Shown here piece after piece: positions 26,795 to 34,789 of a DNA stretch of 47,130 nucleotides. Location of the stretch: assembly GCA_028716965.1 (NCBI GenBank), contig JAQUOV010000011.1, positions 1 to 47,130 of the forward strand. The letters are read 5' to 3'. Numbering within the stretch: the stretch's first letter is position 1; each line of letters opens with the position of its first letter. The stretch comes from Candidatus Omnitrophota bacterium (lineage in GTDB: Bacteria > Omnitrophota > Gorgyraeia > Gygaellales > Profunditerraquicolaceae). The position numbers and the translations under genes are program-made. A model generated the notes under the pieces. It had not been told where the DNA came from, ran no database searches, and was given only the letters and a program-made list of their open reading frames with translations.

Positions 26795-28204
26795 ATGAAG
26801 AGACCGGTAAAAGCTAAAGAATTGGATGCTGGTTCCAGGGCAGGCAATTTTGAGGAGGTAGTATCAGGATACTCTGAAGAAGAAGCCCTGACGGAAGCCT
26901 CAAGGTGCCTGCAGTGCAAGGAGCCTCTTTGTATCAGCGGTTGCCCGGTGGGTATTGATATAAAGAAATTTATCTATCACATTACCCGAAAAGATTACCG
27001 GCAGGCGTATTTTACTATCAGGGAGAAGAATAATTTTCCTTCTATCTGCGGCAGGGTCTGCCCGGCAGAATACCAATGCCGCAAGGCTTGCGTGCTTACC
27101 AAAAAAGGCTCTCCCTTTGCCTCGGAGCAGGCGATCAACATCCACTTCCTGGAACGTTTTGCCGGAGATTACGGTAAAAATAATAACCTGGATATCCCCG
27201 CGCAACAGGAGGCCAGGTTTTCTAATCTTAGAGTTGCGGTGGTTGGTTCAGGCCCGGCTGGCTTGTGTTGTGCAGGAGAGTTGGCTCGCTGGGGAGTAAA
27301 GGTGGATGTTTTTGAAAGTCTGCATAAGACCGGAGGGGTTTTACGATATGGTATCCCGCCTTTTAGGCTTAGCCGGGATATCCTGGATTTTGAGATAAAC
27401 TACCTTAAGAGATTAGGAGTTAATTTCACCACTAATTTCTTGGTAGGTAAAACCAGGACGATAAAAGAATTATTTGACGAAGGGTATTCGGGTATATTCT
27501 TGGGGCTGGGTGCGGGGGTGCCTTCCTTCCTGGGGCTTAAAGGAGAGAACCTTTGCAATATTTATTCAGCCAATGAGTTTCTGACACGTGTAAACCTGAT
27601 GTCCGCTTATAAATTCCCTGAATTTCATACTCCGGTTAATATCGGGAAGAACGTTTTGGTCATCGGGGGAGGCAACACCGCCATGGACGCTGCCAGGGTT
27701 GCTTTAAGGCTCCAGAAGATACATGGTTTTAAGCTTAATACCACTGTTATTTATAGGAGGACGGAGATTGAGATGCCGGCAAGGCGTATGGAGATTGAAC
27801 ATGCCAGGCAAGAAGGGGTAAACTTTGAATTTCTGGCGCAGCCGAAGGAGTTTGCGGAGGATAAACAGGGTTTTGTCAGTAAGCTGGTTTGTTTAAAGTC
27901 TGAATTAGGAGAACCGGATAGCTCGGGCAGGAGAAGGCCTATCCCTATAGAAGGAAGCGATTTTGAACTTGCTTGTGATTTATGCGTAATTGCCGCGGGG
28001 TTAAAAGCAAACCAGTCTTTGATCAGCACAACCCCGGAATTAAAAACGGATAAATATTCGGATCTTATAGTTGACCCGGAAACTATGGAGAGCTCAATCA
28101 AAGGGGTCTATGCCGGAGGGGATATTGTGGGCGGAGAAGGGACTGTTATTGAAGCTATGGGTATGGCCAAGAAAGCCGCTTGCGCGATGATTGATAATTC
28201 TTGA
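26795..28204 (+). CDS. nfnB: NfnB: NADPH-binding large subunit (GltD/SudA family)
   Basis: The large Nfn subunit carries the bifurcating FAD, two [4Fe-4S] clusters and the NADPH site. The 469 residues have N-terminal cluster motifs CLQCKEPLCISGCPVGIDI and ICGRVCPAEYQC, then VAVVGSGPAGLCCAGELA (FAD), GGVLRYGIPPFRL, and VIGGGNTAMDAARVALR (NADPH). It ends with YAGGDIVGGEGTVIEAMGMAK. The same fold serves as the glutamate synthase small subunit, which is notable because an FMN glutamate-synthase-like gene is next. Confidence 0.9.
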   Translation: MKRPVKAKELDAGSRAGNFEEVVSGYSEEEALTEASRCLQCKEPLCISGCPVGIDIKKFIYHITRKDYRQAYFTIREKNNFPSICGRVCPAEYQCRKACVLTKKGSPFASEQAINIHFLERFAGDYGKNNNLDIPAQQEARFSNLRVAVVGSGPAGLCCAGELARWGVKVDVFESLHKTGGVLRYGIPPFRLSRDILDFEINYLKRLGVNFTTNFLVGKTRTIKELFDEGYSGIFLGLGAGVPSFLGLKGENLCNIYSANEFLTRVNLMSAYKFPEFHTPVNIGKNVLVIGGGNTAMDAARVALRLQKIHGFKLNTTVIYRRTEIEMPARRMEIEHARQEGVNFEFLAQPKEFAEDKQGFVSKLVCLKSELGEPDSSGRRRPIPIEGSDFELACDLCVIAAGLKANQSLISTTPELKTDKYSDLIVDPETMESSIKGVYAGGDIVGGEGTVIEAMGMAKKAACAMIDNS

Positions 28205-28228
28205 CAATTTTCTTTTGAGTATTAATAT
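28201..28228 (+). promoter_or_regulatory. Promoter before the structured leader
   Basis: TTGACA at 28201-28206 and TAATAT at 28223-28228 are 16 bp apart, with TATAGT nearby as an alternative -10. The box starts right inside the nfnB stop region. The transcript would begin near 28236 and leave a leader of about 170 nt. Confidence 0.6.
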
Positions 28229-28244
28229 AGTAATACAATTTGGA

Positions 28245-28374
28245 CAGCCGTATACCTTAATGCCCTGCGAAGACGCCGGGTTAGGATATTATTTAAGAAA
28301 GGTGGAAGACAAAGACGTCTGAGAACTTAAAACGGAGGTCTATTTTTTTAAGGTCGGCTGCCTAATATTTAGGC
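28245..28374 (+). ncRNA. Structured leader RNA (candidate cis-regulator) upstream of the glutamate-synthase-like gene
   Basis: A 13-bp closing stem is formed by CAGCCG (28245-28250) with CGGCTG (28355-28360) and ACCTTAA (28254-28260) with TTAAGGT (28348-28354), with a 3-nt bulge. Inside is a hairpin CCCTGCG-AAGA-CGCCGGG (28263-28280, one mismatch). The 3' closing strand overlaps a seven-T run (28343-28349). A short GCCTAA/TTAGGC hairpin (28360-28374) followed by ATATTTT lies just downstream and shares a base with the stem. No known riboswitch class is recognised. Confidence 0.5.
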
Positions 28375-28409
28375 ATATTTTGATTAAATTATAGTAGAGG
28401 AGGGTATCC

Positions 28410-30050
28410 ATGATTCAGTGGCCAAAAACAAATGATGCGTTAGGTACAGTAAATAGAGGCAACCCTTGTGAAAGCGGTTTGTGCACGCTTTGCCGTGTAG
28501 ATTGCGCGGGAAAATGCGAAACCTGGCTTTCCAGCTTAAAAGGAAGGAAACTTTTATACCCCAGGGATTATAGTTTTACTACCGCAGGAAGCGCAAATAC
28601 TACCCATGTAGGAGTTTCCTATAATTCTCTGCGTATTAACGGTTATAACTACGGCGCATACGGGCTTCCTAAAGGGCTTTCAAATTCCGAGGACGACTGT
28701 ATTTTTCCCAATGTCAATATTGAGGGTGAATTTGGCCAGGTAGTCAAAACCAAATTCAGGGTCCCGGTGATGACCGGCGCCCTGGGCTCTACTTTTGTAG
28801 CAGCCAAATACTGGGAGTCTTTTGCTACTGGCGCAGCGCTGGTAGGAGTGCCGATTGTTGTAGGTGAAAATGTAGTCGGAATTGACAAACAGGCAGAGAT
28901 CAGGAATGGAAAGATCATTAAGGCCCCGGAATTAGACAGAAGGATTGATACTTTCCTGCGTTATTATGACGGCTACGGCGCGATTATCGTGCAGATGAAT
29001 GTTGAAGATACGCGTAACGGGGTTGCCGAATACGTAATTGAAAAGTACGGGGATAAGGTTATTTTAGAGTTAAAATGGGGACAGGGCGCCAAGTGTATCG
29101 GCGGAGAAATACAGGTAACCAGCATTGAATATGCACAATTCCTTAAAAAACGCGGCTATGTAGTTGATCCCGATCCCACCCTGCCTGAAGTACAGGAGGC
29201 TTTCAAATCAGGGGCGATCAAGTCTATCGCGCGTCACAGCCGCCTGGGATATACCAGCCTTTCTTCGGAAAGCCAGGTGGAAGATAATTTTATGAAAGCG
29301 GTTAAATACTTGCGGAAGATCGGTTATAAGAGAGTGTCATTAAAAACCGGATCATACGGAATGGAGGCTTTGGCGATGTCCATAAAATATGCCTCCGACG
29401 CAAAACTTGATCTTCTTACTATTGACGGTTCAGGCGGCGGAACAGGCATGAGCCCCTGGAATATGATGGAGACATGGGGTGTGCCGTCCATACTGTTACA
29501 TGCCAAAGCCTATGAATACGCAGAGATACTGCGTAAAAAAGGAAAGAAGGTAGTGGATATGGCTTTTGCCGGAGGGCTGGCCCGCGAGGACCATATATTT
29601 AAGGCTTTAGCATTTGGCGCTCCTTATACAAAATTGGTGTGTATGGGGCGAGCTTTAATGATCCCCGCATATCTTGGCTCCAATATCGAAGGGGTTTTGA
29701 ATCCTTCAGTAAAAGCAAAGGTAAGTGGAAATTGGGATAAGCTTCCTGCCTCCATGGCAGAGTTTGGTGCAACTGCCGCGGAGCTTTTTGCCGGTTACTA
29801 TGACCTGCAAAAAAAGGTTGGCAAGGAGGAGATGAAAAAGGTTCCTTTGGGCGCAGTTGCTTTCTGGACCTTAGCGGATAAATTGGCAGCAGGCTTACAG
29901 CAGTTAATGGCCGGCGCCAGAAGGTTTACGCTTAAGGCGATCAGCCGGGATGATATTTTTTCGGCAAATCGAGAGACCGAAAAGGAAACAGGGGTGCCTT
30001 TCATTACTGATGTTGCAGACGATAAAGCCAAAAAAATAATGAAAAGGTAA
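28410..30050 (+). CDS. FMN-binding glutamate synthase family protein
   Basis: This protein is related to the synthase domain of glutamate synthase (GltB, archaeal type). The 546 residues hold the FMN/TIM-barrel signatures LELKWGQGAKCIGGE, ARHSRLGYTSLSS, LTIDGSGGGTGMSP and MAFAGGLAREDH. There is no glutaminase domain. The N-terminus carries five clustered cysteines (CESGLCTLCRVDCAGKC, residues 20-36) that look like an iron-sulfur site in place of the usual ferredoxin module. It follows nfnAB but has its own promoter, leader and terminator. Its ammonia donor and true product are unknown. AGAGGAGGG precedes the ATG. Confidence 0.88.
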   Translation: MIQWPKTNDALGTVNRGNPCESGLCTLCRVDCAGKCETWLSSLKGRKLLYPRDYSFTTAGSANTTHVGVSYNSLRINGYNYGAYGLPKGLSNSEDDCIFPNVNIEGEFGQVVKTKFRVPVMTGALGSTFVAAKYWESFATGAALVGVPIVVGENVVGIDKQAEIRNGKIIKAPELDRRIDTFLRYYDGYGAIIVQMNVEDTRNGVAEYVIEKYGDKVILELKWGQGAKCIGGEIQVTSIEYAQFLKKRGYVVDPDPTLPEVQEAFKSGAIKSIARHSRLGYTSLSSESQVEDNFMKAVKYLRKIGYKRVSLKTGSYGMEALAMSIKYASDAKLDLLTIDGSGGGTGMSPWNMMETWGVPSILLHAKAYEYAEILRKKGKKVVDMAFAGGLAREDHIFKALAFGAPYTKLVCMGRALMIPAYLGSNIEGVLNPSVKAKVSGNWDKLPASMAEFGATAAELFAGYYDLQKKVGKEEMKKVPLGAVAFWTLADKLAAGLQQLMAGARRFTLKAISRDDIFSANRETEKETGVPFITDVADDKAKKIMKR

Positions 30051-30072
30051 ATAAAAGAGGGATCTCTTTTAA

Positions 30073-30117
30073 ATAGGGGCAGTGACTATTAAAAATAGTA
30101 GCTGCCCCTATATTTTT
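30073..30117 (+). terminator. Intrinsic terminator after the glutamate-synthase-like gene
   Basis: ATAGGGGCAG (30073-30082) pairs with CTGCCCCTAT (30102-30111), extended inside by ACTATT/AATAGT, and is followed by a run of T (30113-30117). Confidence 0.85.
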
Positions 30118-30289
30118 AGGTGCTCACCCTGCCTGGCAAGCTCGGCAGGCCCTTGCGTAAACGCAAGGATTTCACTAAATAGAAATCTTAAGGTGTTCAA
30201 TTTCGTTAGATAGAAAATTTAAGGTGCTCACCCTGCCTGGCAAGCTCGGCAGGATTTCGCTAGATAAGAAATTTAAGGTGCTCAATTTC
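30118..30289. repeat. Intergenic repeat cluster R2
   Basis: This 172-bp block has two identical 22-bp copies of an inverted repeat whose arms are CCTGCC and GGCAGG (30128-30149 and 30232-30253). One CCTTGCG/CGCAAGG hairpin follows the first copy, and three AAGGTG(C/T)TCA words end TTTCGCTAGATAAGAAATTT-like units. The same modules recur at 41565-41640 (inverted), 37953-38090 and 46405-46510. Nothing coding is seen in the gap 30051-30327. Confidence 0.85.
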
Positions 30290-30327
30290 AGTTGCAGGAG
30301 TGTTTTTTTAGTTGTAAAATAACATCC

Positions 30328-32247
30328 ATGAACAAAGAAGAGATTATCGAAGATTTTTTCCGTGGTTTAAGGATCGCCCTTACTAATGCCTTTTCTTACC
30401 CCAAGGACCATCCTTATTTTATTAAATCCGTAGAGAATTTTAAACTTAAGCTTGAGACTATCCTTGCTATTTTCAATCCCTTTAAAATCGGAGTAACCAG
30501 TTCCGGGCTTATAGTTGACGGCAAGAGCCTTACGCGGGCAGGTTTATATGACGAATTAGCCCGCCTTTTGCATCAGCGTAAAATAAAGAGCATAGAAATC
30601 AGGATTGGCTTGAGCCTTCAAGAGTTGGTGCAATTTCTTTGCCTTATGTCTTTGCCGCAAAAGGATATTTTTAAAAGCGGGGGTTTGGGGGTGCTTTTAG
30701 AAAAGGAAAGGCTGGTTCATTTCGTGATCCAGGAATTGGATTATTCCGCATTCCTGCAAGGGGAAGGCCAGGAGTGTGCTGATGTATGGGGGTATATGCT
30801 TAAAGAAGCGGTATATAGTAATAATGCCGCTAAAATGGAGCAGCTTGCCGATAGTTTTGGTTCGTTCATAAAACGAATTGACGAAAAGGACCTCTTTGAT
30901 TCCGAAGGGATCTCCACCGAGGTGAATGAGTTTTTGTCCAGCTTGAGGGATAAAAACAAAGAAAAATTCGATAAGTGTTTAAATGATATTTTTCTTTGGC
31001 TGCTGCGCAATAAGAAGACGATTAGCCAGGATAAGCTGGCAAAGCTAAAACCATCATTTGAGGGGTTAAGCCAGGATGATTTTATCGCCCTGCTCAGGGA
31101 GGGGTTCCTTCAGGAAGACGGTTTTGATTCTTTAAGCCTCCAGCTTTTCTCTAAAATATCCGGGCAGGACAACTCATCTAATATCACCAGGGATTTTTTC
31201 AGTAAGATGGATGAGTCCCCGGCCCTAAAGGATAATCCCGGCACGGTAAAAAAGATCCGCAATCTATTAAGCGGCTCCCAGGATGACCCCATGTCCGCTG
31301 TCTACCGCAATACACTGGATTCTTTAGTCAAGAACATTTCTTTTTCCGGTAAGCTTTCTTTTGACCACCAGCTGCTTAAGGAGAACTACCGTTATATAGT
31401 CTTAGGCATATTTGCAAGCGATAAAAATACGGATACCTTGCAGACGGCAGCAGCGATTTTAGAAAAAGAATTAGCCGGCGTTTTTGAGGATAATGATACT
31501 GGTTTTCTAAGTGACCTTTGGCAGGTTTTGAGCGAGAGGAAAAAAGAGCAGATAAAGGCATGCCTTGGTCTTGAGGAGGTTTTTTCCGGCCTTATTGAAG
31601 ATATTGCCCTAAGCGGCTCCCTTAAGCCCGAGCAGGAATTTCTCCTTAAAGTTATTTCTTCTCCGGGAAAGGAACTGAGTTTATACCTGGATAAGATATT
31701 TTCCGGCGAGAGAGTAAATAAACAGGCCTTAGTCCTATTTTTAAGATTATTTCAGGCAAACCTTGCTGATTTTTATGCAAGGCTTGACCAAAGGATGCAG
31801 GATATTGAATTTCTTGCCAGCCTGGCCGAGGCCTTAAGCCAGAGCGATACTCCGCAGACTCTAAATATATTGGAACATATTTACTCAGGAGCTAATGAAT
31901 TAGTCAAGATTGAGTCGTTGAAAGCTATGCGTAAACTGAAGAAGGTGGATAAGGATTTTCTCAAGCGGCAATTAAATACGGGCTCTTTTGCGCTTAGAGG
32001 CGAACTGTTTTCTGTTCTGATATTAGACGCACAGGCAGGAGATGAGCTCTTGTCTATGCTGTTTAAGGTCCCCAGCTTCCTGGGGAGCAAGAATGATCTG
32101 CTTATTGAAAACATGAAGATTGTTTTTGACCTGCATTTTATTGAAGCTGCAGGCTGCATTAAGGATTTAAGCCGCAGGAGATTCTTTTGGAACAGAAATG
32201 TGCGCAATAAGGCAGCCCAAATATTGAAGGAGTGGAATATTGAGTAA
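30328..32247 (+). CDS. Large helical protein with N-terminal module shared with the HD-GYP neighbour; function unknown
   Basis: I start at the ATG at 30328 (639 residues); the frame is open 12 codons further up, into the repeat, from a TTG. Residues 1-130 resemble the N-terminus of the next gene: helices around SYPKDHPYFIKSVENF, then GVTSSGLIVDG, then ELARLLHQRKIKSIEIRIGLSLQEL. The rest is almost entirely predicted helix with leucine-rich stretches that may be HEAT-like repeats (for example DTPQTLNILEHIYSGANELV). No membrane segment or signal peptide is seen. It overlaps the next gene by 8 bp, so the two probably act together. Confidence 0.7.
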   Translation: MNKEEIIEDFFRGLRIALTNAFSYPKDHPYFIKSVENFKLKLETILAIFNPFKIGVTSSGLIVDGKSLTRAGLYDELARLLHQRKIKSIEIRIGLSLQELVQFLCLMSLPQKDIFKSGGLGVLLEKERLVHFVIQELDYSAFLQGEGQECADVWGYMLKEAVYSNNAAKMEQLADSFGSFIKRIDEKDLFDSEGISTEVNEFLSSLRDKNKEKFDKCLNDIFLWLLRNKKTISQDKLAKLKPSFEGLSQDDFIALLREGFLQEDGFDSLSLQLFSKISGQDNSSNITRDFFSKMDESPALKDNPGTVKKIRNLLSGSQDDPMSAVYRNTLDSLVKNISFSGKLSFDHQLLKENYRYIVLGIFASDKNTDTLQTAAAILEKELAGVFEDNDTGFLSDLWQVLSERKKEQIKACLGLEEVFSGLIEDIALSGSLKPEQEFLLKVISSPGKELSLYLDKIFSGERVNKQALVLFLRLFQANLADFYARLDQRMQDIEFLASLAEALSQSDTPQTLNILEHIYSGANELVKIESLKAMRKLKKVDKDFLKRQLNTGSFALRGELFSVLILDAQAGDELLSMLFKVPSFLGSKNDLLIENMKIVFDLHFIEAAGCIKDLSRRRFFWNRNVRNKAAQILKEWNIE

Positions 32248-33568
32248 GATCGAAGTAGTTTTTAAAGAGCTTCTCACCTGTCTTCAGACTGCCAAGATGT
32301 ACGGTCCACTGCATCCTATGTTCCAGAAATCCCTGGATAAGGCGTATGCGGTTTTTGAGGATGTTTTTAATGAGCGCCAGGAGGTAGTTATCGGCATTAT
32401 TGGCGAAGAACTGGCTTTTGAAAAAGAGATATTCTTTGATTTAGGCAAACTTTTAAGGTCGGCGATACTGTATTTGAAAGAAAGAAATATCGAAAGGCTT
32501 GCTTTTTACCGCGGGTTAAGCAAGGAAGAATTGGGTAAATTTATCGGTATCATCAGCGGCCCGAAAGAAGATTTTAAGAATGACCCTCAGCAGTTATTGG
32601 ATCTTGCGGGAATAGAAAATATAAACATAGGCAAGCTTAAGGTTGTTGACAGGAAAGATAAGGGGGCATCAGAAGCCGGTCAGCCCAACCTTTACGATTT
32701 TTCTATGGATAAGGTCGCCCAGGTTGTCTCAAGCGTGCTTAATCTTGAAAAGATCGATCCGCGGACCCTTAAACTTTCCCTAAGCAATATCATTGATAGC
32801 TTAAGCGTACAGCGCCAGGAACTGCTGAAATTAGCCACGGTAAAAAGGTATGACGCGGAGGTTTACGTGCACATGCTTAATGTGGCGATATTTTCCATGT
32901 ATTTTTCTTCACGCTTAGGGTTTGAGAAGAACGACGTGATGGATATCGGTGTAGCTGCCCTTTTCCATGACATCGGCAAGATGTATATTTCGCGCAAGAC
33001 CCTGCATAAGCCTGATAAACTAAGTGAGCAGGAGTTTGACCGTATCAAGAGCCATACGGTTTTAGGCGGGGAATTTATGTTTAAGTATATTGAAAGCCTT
33101 GGTATCTTGCCGGTAGTAGTCAGCTTCGAGCATCATTTGAAATATAACATGTCCGGTTACCCGCGCCTTCCTTTGTTGAGAAAGCAGCACACCATTTCTT
33201 CGATCGTCGCCATTTGCGATGTTTATGATGCCCTTTCGCAGAGGAGGGGCTATAAACAGGATTATTCTCCGGATGTGGTTTACAATATTATGAATAAGGA
33301 GAGAGGCAGTTCTTTTGACCCGGAATTACTGGATAAATTCTTTCAGTTCATGGGCCTCTGGCCAGTCGGCTCGGTGGTGGCATTAAATGACGCCAGTATC
33401 GCAATAGTCAGGGAGGAGAATGAATCTGATATCCGCCGGCCCAAAATTGAGGTAGTTTCACCTGAAGACAAAAAACGGCTGGTTGATTTGATCCAGGATA
33501 ACAGTTTAAGCATTGAACGTTATCTTAACCCCTGGAAGGAAGGCAAAGAGTACCTGCGTTTTGCTTAA
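32240..33568 (+). CDS. HD-GYP domain protein, probable c-di-GMP phosphodiesterase
   Basis: The 442-residue protein has the N-terminal module it shares with the previous gene (1-140), a helical linker, and an HD-GYP domain (about 195-380). Metal-site residues His211, His243-Asp244 (FHDIGK), His272 and His298-His299 are present. The signature loop reads SGYP (305-308), so the GYP is intact. HD-GYP enzymes split cyclic di-GMP. The TTG start has AAGGAGTGG upstream. There is no receiver or membrane domain; the shared module may be the sensory part. Confidence 0.82.
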   Translation: MSKIEVVFKELLTCLQTAKMYGPLHPMFQKSLDKAYAVFEDVFNERQEVVIGIIGEELAFEKEIFFDLGKLLRSAILYLKERNIERLAFYRGLSKEELGKFIGIISGPKEDFKNDPQQLLDLAGIENINIGKLKVVDRKDKGASEAGQPNLYDFSMDKVAQVVSSVLNLEKIDPRTLKLSLSNIIDSLSVQRQELLKLATVKRYDAEVYVHMLNVAIFSMYFSSRLGFEKNDVMDIGVAALFHDIGKMYISRKTLHKPDKLSEQEFDRIKSHTVLGGEFMFKYIESLGILPVVVSFEHHLKYNMSGYPRLPLLRKQHTISSIVAICDVYDALSQRRGYKQDYSPDVVYNIMNKERGSSFDPELLDKFFQFMGLWPVGSVVALNDASIAIVREENESDIRRPKIEVVSPEDKKRLVDLIQDNSLSIERYLNPWKEGKEYLRFA

Positions 33569-33597
33569 AGAGGTTGGTCATTGAAAAAAGTTCCCCA

Positions 33598-33625
33598 TTG
33601 ACAATTTTTCCTGAAATGTTAGAAT
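33598..33625 (+). promoter_or_regulatory. Promoter of carA
   Basis: Consensus TTGACA (33598-33603) and TAGAAT (33620-33625) are 16 bp apart, about 64 nt before the carA ATG. Confidence 0.7.
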
Positions 33626-33629
33626 AAAT

Positions 33630-33670
33630 AAGGGCGTTTAGGAGCCAAACCCTCGGCACTAAACGCCCTT
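33630..33670 (+). promoter_or_regulatory. 11-bp hairpin at the 5' end of the carA transcript
   Basis: AAGGGCGTTTA (33630-33640) and TAAACGCCCTT (33660-33670) are perfectly complementary, with an inner GCC/GGC pair in the 19-nt loop. It lies at or just after the predicted transcript start and has no T-run after it. A 5' stabiliser or protein-binding control site is more likely than a terminator. Confidence 0.6.
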
Positions 33671-33688
33671 GCTATAAGGGAGATAAAA

Positions 33689-34786
33689 ATGCAGGCATTT
33701 CTTGCTTTAGAAGACGGGAAGATATTTAAAGGCAGATCATTCGGCTCAACCGGAGAACGCACCGGAGAGGTAGTCTTTAATACGAGTATGACAGGATACC
33801 AGGAGATTGTTACCGATCCTTCTTATAAAGGGCAGATTGTGGTTATGACTTATCCGCTAATGGGAAACTATGGCGTGAATAAGGATGATGCAGAGAGCCG
33901 CAGGCCTTTCTTGGAGGGTTTTGTAGTAAAGGAGTATAGTAAGATCGCCAGCAATTGGAAAAAGGAGAAACTTCTGGGAGAATACCTGGCAGAAAACAAT
34001 ATTCTTGGGATGGAGGGTATTGATACCCGGGAGCTTACTTTGCATATAAGGGAGAAGGGGGCGATGAAGGCGGTCCTTTCCACGCAGGACCACGATGAGG
34101 CCAGCTTGGTCAAAAAGGCCAAATCCAGCCGCGGGTTGGTCGGCATAGATTTGGTTAAAGAGGTCAGCATCCCTAAAAAATATAACTATGCTCATAATAA
34201 AGATGCTGAATATAAAGTCGCGGTATTGGATTGCGGGGTAAAGTACAACATACTAAGAGAATTGGTACGCAACAATTGCCAGGTAGTGGTCTTGCCTGCG
34301 CAGGCAACGTACGAAGAGATCCTCGGCTCCGGCGCCGACGGGCTAATGCTTTCTAACGGGCCGGGCGACCCTGCGGCTGTAGCTTATGTAGTTAAAACGG
34401 TAAATAAGCTTATCGGCAAGATCCCCATTTTTGGAATCTGCCTGGGTCACCAGATGCTCGGGCTTGCTTTGGGGGGAAGCACTTATAAACTTAAGTTCGG
34501 CCACCACGGCGCAAACCATCCGGTAAAGGATTTAAGGACGGGCAGGGTTTCTATAACCAGCCAGAATCACGGTTTTTGCGTAGATATAGATTCTTTGAGT
34601 AAGAAAGATATTGAGCTTACTCATGTAAATCTAAATGACGGTACCCTGGAGGGGTTTTGCCACAAGAAGCTGCCCGTATTTTCCGTACAGTTCCATCCGG
34701 AAGCCTCTCCCGGACCGCACGACGCAGAGTATTTATTCGCGGAGTTCTCAAAATTAATGCGTAAGTCAAAAAAAAGGAAGCATTAA
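33689..34786 (+). CDS. carA: Carbamoyl-phosphate synthase small subunit
   Basis: CarA hydrolyses glutamine to supply ammonia for carbamoyl phosphate, the precursor of pyrimidines and arginine. The 365 residues have the N-terminal CPSase domain (NTSMTGYQEIVTDPSYKGQI) and a class I glutaminase domain with nucleophile Cys251 in FGICLGHQML and the His-Glu pair in QFHPEASPGP. AAGGGAG lies upstream of the ATG. It is 3 nt from carB. Control by the leader hairpin is possible. Confidence 0.96.
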   Translation: MQAFLALEDGKIFKGRSFGSTGERTGEVVFNTSMTGYQEIVTDPSYKGQIVVMTYPLMGNYGVNKDDAESRRPFLEGFVVKEYSKIASNWKKEKLLGEYLAENNILGMEGIDTRELTLHIREKGAMKAVLSTQDHDEASLVKKAKSSRGLVGIDLVKEVSIPKKYNYAHNKDAEYKVAVLDCGVKYNILRELVRNNCQVVVLPAQATYEEILGSGADGLMLSNGPGDPAAVAYVVKTVNKLIGKIPIFGICLGHQMLGLALGGSTYKLKFGHHGANHPVKDLRTGRVSITSQNHGFCVDIDSLSKKDIELTHVNLNDGTLEGFCHKKLPVFSVQFHPEASPGPHDAEYLFAEFSKLMRKSKKRKH

Positions 34787-34789
34787 GCT

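Noticed and set aside
28236..28409. 6S RNA, TPP or c-di-GMP-I riboswitch as identity of the leader
   Set aside because: A CTGAGA word and a GAAAGGTGG-like stretch occur, but the second conserved parts and the junction layout of those RNAs are missing.
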